Of a stretch of 10,161 nt of DNA, positions 6,545 through 10,161 are shown piece after piece. Source of the DNA: Acidimicrobium sp. BACL17 MAG-120823-bin42 (lineage in GTDB: Bacteria > Actinomycetota > Acidimicrobiia > Acidimicrobiales > Ilumatobacteraceae); NCBI GenBank assembly GCA_001438985.1, contig LIAZ01000031.1:1-10161 (forward strand), read 5' to 3'. The notes under the pieces are model-generated. The model did not search any database, was not told where the DNA came from, and saw only the letters and a list, made by a program, of their open reading frames with translations. The translations under genes and the position numbers were made by a program. Every line of letters begins with the position of its first letter. The stretch's first letter is position 1.

Positions 6545-7413
6545 GCAATGTCACCGTCAAGCGTCACGAGTGGAAAGTACAACTCGGGACGACGATCGCG
6601 GAACAAGCCCCATGCATTGCGCATCGTGCGCAATTGCTCACGGTCGAAGGATGCAATCAAAACCGTCTCTTCTTCACGATTTGCCTCTGCAACTTTCGCA
6701 CCAGTGGCATCGGCAATAAATGAAGAGCCGTAGAACGTGATCTCGTTATTCACCCCCACTTCAAGACCGGTGCGATTTGCTGCAACAAGCGGCATTACAT
6801 TTGCGCCGGCATGCCCTTGCATCACCCGTTGCCAATGCCCCGACGAGTCCCACGATGGGTTTGGCGGTTCGCTTCCAATCGCCGTCGGATAGAGCAATAC
6901 TTCCGCACCGAGTAACGCCATTGAGCGGGCAGTTTCTGGAAACCATTGATCCCAACAAATGCCAACGCCGATTACACCGTGCATTGTCTCCCACACTCGG
7001 AAGCCTGTGTCCCCCGGGCTGAAGTAATACTTTTCGGTATAGCCAGGGCCATCAGGAATGTGGCTCTTGCGATATATGCCAAGCATCGAGCCGTCTGCAT
7101 CGACAATGGCAACCGTGTTGAACAACACATTGTTGGAACGTTCGAACACACTAATTGGGAGTACCACCGAAAGTTCTTGAGCAACTTGTTGAAAGTGAGC
7201 AATTGTTGGATGACCATCGATGGGCCGCGCACGCTCCAGATCCTCGACGCGTTGGTCTTTGCAGAAGTAATGACTTTCAAACAACTCTGGAATCAAAATG
7301 ATTTGAGCACCTTGCTTAGCCGCCGCGCGTACCAGTCGCTCGGCGGTTGCAACATTTGTGGCCACATCATCGGCCATCGACATTTGAATCGCGGCAACCG
7401 TCATTGTTGTCAT
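6541..7413 (-). CDS. aguB: N-carbamoylputrescine amidohydrolase (nitrilase superfamily)
   Basis: A 290-residue member of the nitrilase superfamily, taking N-carbamoylputrescine to putrescine, carbon dioxide and ammonia. The Glu-Lys-Cys catalytic triad is visible: E43 in IPELFESHYFC, K116 in YRKSHIPDGPGYTEKYYFSPGD, and C153 in GVGICWDQWFPE. The ESHYFC and DGPGY..KYYF segments are characteristic of the AguB subgroup as I recall it. The start is set at the ATG of 7413-7411: GAAGGG (7425-7420) lies 6 nt upstream, and homologues begin close to this point (MTTMTVAAIQMS). A longer reading from 7467 would overlap the peroxidase gene and is not supported. The gene follows the peroxidase by 25 nt and overlaps aguA, forming a three-gene leftward unit for putrescine supply from agmatine. 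Confidence 0.93.
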   Translation of the reverse strand: MTTMTVAAIQMSMADDVATNVATAERLVRAAAKQGAQIILIPELFESHYFCKDQRVEDLERARPIDGHPTIAHFQQVAQELSVVLPISVFERSNNVLFNTVAIVDADGSMLGIYRKSHIPDGPGYTEKYYFSPGDTGFRVWETMHGVIGVGICWDQWFPETARSMALLGAEVLLYPTAIGSEPPNPSWDSSGHWQRVMQGHAGANVMPLVAANRTGLEVGVNNEITFYGSSFIADATGAKVAEANREEETVLIASFDREQLRTMRNAWGLFRDRRPELYFPLVTLDGDIA

Positions 7414-7438
7414 GTCGCGCCCTTCTATCGACTTGTTG

Positions 7439-7924
7439 TCAGCCCAGCGCGGCAGTAATTGCAGCAATTACTTCGGGGGCGTTTGGTTCGGTCTTCGGGT
7501 GGAAGCGAGCAACAACCTTGCCACTGCGATCTACAACGAACTTCTCAAAGTTCCAGCGGATGTCGCCTGCGTAGCCTTCTGCGTCCTGCGTATCAACCAA
7601 GGCGCTATACAACGGATGCCGTGCTTCGCCATTGACATCCACCTTTTCGCTCATCGGAAAATCTATTCCGTATGTTGTCGAGCAAAATTCCTCAATTTCG
7701 GCTGCAGTACCTGGTTCCTGGCCCATGAACTGATTGCAAGGAACCCCAATCACAGTAAAACCCTTTGCCGACAAGTCGGTTTGCAGAGCTTGCAGTGCCG
7801 TGTACTGCGGCGTGAGCCCACATTTTGATGCCACATTTACTACGAGTGTTACTTTGCCTTGCGCGTCGGCAAACGGGCTACCCGAACCCGATAGTCGAGA
7901 AATTGGTGTTTCATAGATTGACAT
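7439..7924 (-). CDS. Glutathione peroxidase family protein, Cys-type, probably thioredoxin-dependent
   Basis: A 161-residue peroxidase of the thioredoxin fold that reduces hydrogen peroxide or lipid hydroperoxides. The peroxidatic cysteine is C35 in NVASKCGLTPQY, where some homologues have selenocysteine. The catalytic tetrad is completed by Q69 (QFMGQEPG) and W124-N125 (IRWNFEKF). C81 (EIEEFCSTTYGIDFPM) occupies the position of the resolving cysteine in plant and bacterial Gpx proteins that form an internal disulfide and are recycled by thioredoxin, so thioredoxin is the more likely reductant than glutathione, especially in an actinobacterium. The ATG at 7924 has a strong Shine-Dalgarno, AAGGAG (7936-7931), 6 nt upstream. 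An open frame extends to 8194 but lies in the methyltransferase gene and has no homology-like content. First gene of the unit with aguB and aguA. Confidence 0.95.
   Translation of the reverse strand: MSIYETPISRLSGSGSPFADAQGKVTLVVNVASKCGLTPQYTALQALQTDLSAKGFTVIGVPCNQFMGQEPGTAAEIEEFCSTTYGIDFPMSEKVDVNGEARHPLYSALVDTQDAEGYAGDIRWNFEKFVVDRSGKVVARFHPKTEPNAPEVIAAITAALG
7454..7472. repeat. Perfect 19-bp inverted repeat near the 3' end of the peroxidase gene
   Basis: AGTAATTGC-A-GCAATTACT has 9-base arms separated by one base. It lies in the last codons of the peroxidase gene (the IAAIT region) and about 40 nt upstream of the aguB start. In RNA it would give an 8-bp stem with a 3-nt loop. There is no T tract after it on either strand, so it is not a standard terminator. 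It could be an operator for aguBA, an mRNA-processing or stability hairpin between cistrons, or chance from repeated Ala/Ile codons. Confidence 0.4.
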
Positions 7925-8007
7925 TGTGCGCTCCTTGGCATCGTGCGGCGCGATTGCGCTTCGGGTTTGATGGTAACGGAATGCAGACCACCTGCTACAC
8001 AAGATGC

Positions 8008-8592
8008 ATGGCAAATAGCTTTGACGCGTCGTACTACAAGCGCTTCTACTCCAGCACCCCGGTGCATAGCCGCAAGAAAGTTGCCTTGCTTGCAGACGCC
8101 GTGCACAACATGTGCGCATGGTGGGATGTTCCCGTTCGGTCCGTTCTGGATGTTGGTGCAGGGCTTGGGTACTGGCGCGACTGGTATGCAACAAACCATC
8201 CCAAGGTTCGTCGTTTGTCTGTGGATATCAGCGAGCATGCCTGCGAGAAGTACGACCACGAACAACGCGACATCTCGAAGTGGGCACCCGAACGTAAATT
8301 CGATCTGGTTGTTTGCCATGGAGTGCTGCAATACCCAACGGCCAAAGACGCCGATGCTGCAATCAAGAACTTGGCTAAAGCAACGCGAAATGTTTTGTAC
8401 CTGGAGGTGCCAACCGCTTCAGACTTACGCAATGTCGTTGACAAAAAGGCGACAGACCTCAATGTTCACGCGCGAAGCGGTGATTGGTATCGAAAGCGAC
8501 TGGAGAAATACTTCGTGCAAGCGGGTGCTGGCTTGTGGGTAGCGCGTTCGAGCGATGCTCTGCTCTACGAATTAGAGCGCACGAAAAAGTAA
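8008..8592 (+). CDS. Class I SAM-dependent methyltransferase
   Basis: A 194-residue cytosolic protein with a Rossmann-like SAM-binding fold. Motif I is SVLDVGAGLGYWRDW (residues 45-59), followed by the acidic end of strand 2 in LSVDISEHAC and the motif FDLVVCHGVLQYP at strand 4. The N-terminal FDASYYKRFYSS pattern is typical of small uncharacterised methyltransferases. The substrate cannot be determined. ATG 8008 is chosen because the homologue-like sequence begins there. ATG 7981 would add nine residues and has GGTAACGGA before it, so it is a real alternative. Neither start has a strong ribosome-binding site. The gene is divergent from the peroxidase gene (83-nt gap) and converges on bioY, so it is likely transcribed alone. 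Confidence 0.82.
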   Translation: MANSFDASYYKRFYSSTPVHSRKKVALLADAVHNMCAWWDVPVRSVLDVGAGLGYWRDWYATNHPKVRRLSVDISEHACEKYDHEQRDISKWAPERKFDLVVCHGVLQYPTAKDADAAIKNLAKATRNVLYLEVPTASDLRNVVDKKATDLNVHARSGDWYRKRLEKYFVQAGAGLWVARSSDALLYELERTKK

Positions 8593-8613
8593 CAGGCGTT
8601 ATTTACGCTTGTT
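8591..8613. terminator. Bidirectional hairpin between the methyltransferase and bioY genes
   Basis: AACAGGCGT, loop TATTT, ACGCTTGTT forms a 9-bp stem on the + strand with one G-U wobble. On the minus strand the same position is a C-A mismatch, but the stem is followed within 2 nt by TTTTT (8589-8584 region), as in an intrinsic terminator for bioY. On the + strand there is no T tract after the stem. The hairpin spans the stop codons of both convergent genes. Confidence 0.5.
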
Positions 8614-9219
8614 GATTGCCGCCCACACGCCGGTTGTGCACGCAGCGGCAAGCAAAGCCTTGATCACGTCGCCAACCAGAAACGGCGCAACGCCCAATGC
8701 AATGGCGTTGGTCTCACCAGTTGCGAAGCCAATGTTCAGATATGTCGTCAGCCAGGCGGCGCCGCAGGTGTAAATCAACGTTGAACCCAACAACATTGCT
8801 GGGAGCGACGTGGCGAAATTGCGGTCTTGCTTCTTTTCAGCAAGGTATCCGATTGCTCCAGCAGCAACGATGAACCCCACGAGGTACCCAAGCGTTGCGC
8901 CAGTGCCAGACTTCCAACCGCCCGCGCCTCCGGAGTAAAACGGCAAACCAGTTAGGCCAGCCATCCAGTAGACCGATTGGCTTAGTGCGCCACGGCGCAT
9001 GCCGAGAACGGCGCCCGACAACAAGACGGCGAATGTTTGGCCAGTAAGTGGAACTGGGGTGAACCCAAGTTGAATCTCGATCTGTGCGGCAGCCGCAGTA
9101 AGCAATGCAAAGCCAACGACGAGCAGTGCGTCACGGACAATCGCACGCACCCGTGTGGTTGGTTGAACAATCAAATCTGCAAGAACTCGCTGTGGCGCAA
9201 TGGTCAGTGAAGTTGTCAT
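8599..9219 (-). CDS. bioY: BioY biotin transporter, substrate-binding S component
   Basis: A 206-residue integral membrane protein that binds biotin and works with an ECF energising module (BioM/BioN or shared EcfAAT). Around six hydrophobic helices are visible. The diagnostic BioY stretch is FTPVPLTGQTFAVLLSGAVLGMRRGALSQSVYWMAGLTGLP, here spanning about residues 52-92, followed by the GGAGGW..GTGATLGYLVGF loop and helix. No bioM or bioN lies beside it, so it probably uses a shared ECF module or acts alone. ATG 9219 is preferred because its MTTSLTIAPQ opening fits and TATCGT lies 8 nt upstream, consistent with a leaderless start. A GTG at 9243 would add eight residues and cannot be ruled out. 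Expected regulation is by biotin, but no known BirA or BioQ site is evident. Confidence 0.93.
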   Translation of the reverse strand: MTTSLTIAPQRVLADLIVQPTTRVRAIVRDALLVVGFALLTAAAAQIEIQLGFTPVPLTGQTFAVLLSGAVLGMRRGALSQSVYWMAGLTGLPFYSGGAGGWKSGTGATLGYLVGFIVAAGAIGYLAEKKQDRNFATSLPAMLLGSTLIYTCGAAWLTTYLNIGFATGETNAIALGVAPFLVGDVIKALLAAACTTGVWAAINKRK

Positions 9220-9227
9220 AGGCAGAA

Positions 9228-9233
9228 ACGATA
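9228..9233 (-). promoter_or_regulatory. Candidate -10 element (TATCGT) for bioY
   Basis: Reading leftward, TATCGT ends 8 nt before the ATG at 9219, and no Shine-Dalgarno precedes that ATG. No -35 is recognisable at the normal spacing. The element favours the 9219 start over the GTG at 9243, which would lie upstream of it. Confidence 0.3.
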
Positions 9234-9250
9234 GTTCCAACACCGCCTGA

Positions 9251-9261
9251 AAATGCCATTT
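9251..9261. repeat. Small inverted repeat AAATG-C-CATTT between bioY and the phosphorylase gene
   Basis: A perfect 5-base inverted repeat around a single C. It sits between the two divergent candidate -10 elements, at roughly the -24 position of the phosphorylase start and -37 of bioY, where an operator could control either gene. It is short enough to occur by chance and matches no operator I know. Confidence 0.2.
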
Positions 9262-9267
9262 GATGCC

Positions 9268-9273
9268 TAGCCT
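9268..9273 (+). promoter_or_regulatory. Candidate -10 element (TAGCCT) for the purine nucleoside phosphorylase gene
   Basis: TAGCCT ends 6 nt before the ATG at 9280, and no Shine-Dalgarno lies in the intervening TTATTC. No -35 is seen at 16-18 nt spacing. The position fits a leaderless transcript. Confidence 0.35.
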
Positions 9274-9279
9274 TTATTC

Positions 9280-10146
9280 ATGGAATTAGGCGTTGGCGAA
9301 GCATTTGCTCTAGCCGACAATGCCGCCGCCACAATCCGTGGTGCATTCGGCCCAAATCACGAGGTGCTCGTGGTGCTTGGTTCTGGTTGGTCAGAATCGG
9401 TGCCTGCACTCGAGGCACTCTCCTCTGCACCCGTACAGACCATGGACGTTGGTGATATCCCCGGCTTCAAGAAGCCAACGGCGCTCGGTCATGGCGGGGC
9501 CTTGAAATCAATTTGCATTGGTGATTCACGGATGCTGTTACTAACGGGACGAACACACTTATATGAGGGTCGAGGGGTGCATGCCGTTGTGCACGGAGTT
9601 CGTGCTGCTTACGCACTTGGCTGCCGCACTGTTGTTTTAACTAACGGTGCTGGGTGCCTGCGCACAGAATGGCCTGTGGGTACACCGGTGGTCATTCGCG
9701 ATCACATCAATCTCACCGCGCACTCTCCGCTCACTGGCGACAATGCCCCAGCGCCGCTTGCCGGTCGGTTCGTCGACTTGACCGACGCATACAACGAATC
9801 GTTACGTGCTCTTGTTCGTTCGGTCGAGCCAGACATTAAAGAAGCTGTCTATTTGGGTTTGCACGGCCCACATTTTGAAACACCCGCAGAAATTCGGATG
9901 GCGACAACCTTCGGCGCAGACATGGTTGGAATGTCTACTGTGCTTGAAACAATTGCCGCCCGACATTTGGGCATGAATGTCTTGGCGCTATCGCTTGCCA
10001 CCAACCTTGCGTCTGGGCTGAGTGGCAACAAGCTGTCCGGAGAAGAAGTCATTCAAGTTGGCAAAGATTCATCCAAAAAAGTTGGCGACCTATTAAGCCG
10101 AATTTTGATTGCATTCGACCAGCGAAAGGGTGAAATAGCTTCATGA
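9280..10146 (+). CDS. punA: Purine nucleoside phosphorylase, trimeric PNP/MTAP family
   Basis: A 288-residue enzyme that splits purine nucleosides with phosphate, giving the base and ribose 1-phosphate for salvage. Visible signatures are the phosphate loop GSGWS (34-38), GRTHLYEG (90-97), TNGAGCL (121-127), GPHFETPAEIRM (196-207, with purine-binding E200), VGMSTVLE (M218 at the ribose) and ATNLASG with N242. The Glu/Asn pair indicates the 6-oxopurine (inosine, guanosine) type rather than a methylthioadenosine phosphorylase. Length is normal for the trimeric class. One oddity is that the stretch before EEV reads KLSGEEVIQVGK, with G254 where human and mycobacterial enzymes have a histidine that contacts the ribose 5'-hydroxyl. 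The ATG at 9280 is the only good start and has no ribosome-binding site. The stop overlaps the next ATG. Confidence 0.95.
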   Translation: MELGVGEAFALADNAAATIRGAFGPNHEVLVVLGSGWSESVPALEALSSAPVQTMDVGDIPGFKKPTALGHGGALKSICIGDSRMLLLTGRTHLYEGRGVHAVVHGVRAAYALGCRTVVLTNGAGCLRTEWPVGTPVVIRDHINLTAHSPLTGDNAPAPLAGRFVDLTDAYNESLRALVRSVEPDIKEAVYLGLHGPHFETPAEIRMATTFGADMVGMSTVLETIAARHLGMNVLALSLATNLASGLSGNKLSGEEVIQVGKDSSKKVGDLLSRILIAFDQRKGEIAS

Positions 10147-10161
10147 GTAGCGACATGCTTG
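10143..10161 (+). CDS. Start of an unidentified gene cut by the window edge
   Basis: An ATG at 10143 overlaps the phosphorylase stop as ATGA, the usual sign of a translationally coupled downstream gene. Only the residues MSSDML are visible, too few to identify. AAAGGG ends about 12 nt upstream, further than ideal. Genes after PNP in actinobacteria are often other nucleoside or sugar-phosphate enzymes, but nothing here tests that. Confidence 0.45.

Noticed and set aside
7414..7467. N-terminal extension of aguB to 7467
   Set aside because: It overlaps the peroxidase coding end, while the ATG at 7413 has GAAGGG at 6 nt and fits the family start.
7925..8194. N-terminal extension of the peroxidase to 8194
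   Set aside because: The added 90 residues are Cys/Arg-rich, lie antisense to the methyltransferase gene, and the internal ATG at 7924 has a strong AAGGAG site and matches the normal Gpx start.
1..10161. Mobile element, prophage, CRISPR array or tRNA gene
   Set aside because: I saw no transposase or integrase motifs, no regularly spaced repeats and no tRNA cloverleaf; all strands are filled by housekeeping-type genes with similar base composition.

Overview
The window looks like ordinary chromosome from an actinobacterium, most plausibly a planktonic Acidimicrobiia (Ilumatobacter-like) member. I infer this from the mycofactocin glycosyltransferase tail at the left edge, the actinobacterial-type alanine-racemase-like protein, the DUF4395 protein, balanced to moderate GC by eye, and several ATG starts that lack a Shine-Dalgarno sequence but have a TANNNT hexamer 6-8 nt upstream, as in actinobacterial leaderless promoters. 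The taxon is inferred and would need a homology search. I see no tRNA, rRNA, CRISPR array, insertion sequence or phage gene. Coding density is very high, with no gene-free stretch longer than about 85 bases.

Layout. The 3' end of a mycofactocin-type glycosyltransferase (2-301, +) runs into a convergent DUF4395 membrane protein (261-764, -). A divergent gap of 83 bases then opens a rightward run: a divergent alanine-racemase-like PLP protein, a DUF418-type polytopic membrane protein, uracil-DNA glycosylase (ung), and, after a 40-base gap, an SRPBCC protein tightly followed by a formylglycine-dependent sulfatase (848-5560). Converging on this from the right is a leftward unit: glutathione peroxidase, N-carbamoylputrescine amidohydrolase (aguB) and agmatine deiminase (aguA) (7924-5570). 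A SAM-dependent methyltransferase (8008-8592, +) is divergent from the peroxidase and converges on the biotin transporter gene bioY (9219-8599, -), with a hairpin spanning both stop codons. Divergent from bioY is a purine nucleoside phosphorylase (9280-10146, +), whose stop overlaps the start of a further gene cut by the window edge.

How the genes relate. AguA and AguB form the two-step route from agmatine to putrescine, and their genes overlap by ATGA. Ung removes uracil from DNA, the phosphorylase salvages purine nucleosides, and BioY imports biotin. The Alr-like/DUF418/Ung trio is packed with essentially no intergenic space. The sulfatase and SRPBCC protein are separated by 2 nt, but their substrate is unknown. 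I found no clearly novel defence, mobile or biosynthetic system. The items most worth checking are the Alr-like protein with its altered active-site loop and short C-terminus, the repeated leaderless-start pattern, a phosphorylase with a substituted ribose-contacting histidine, and the orphan SRPBCC-sulfatase pair.
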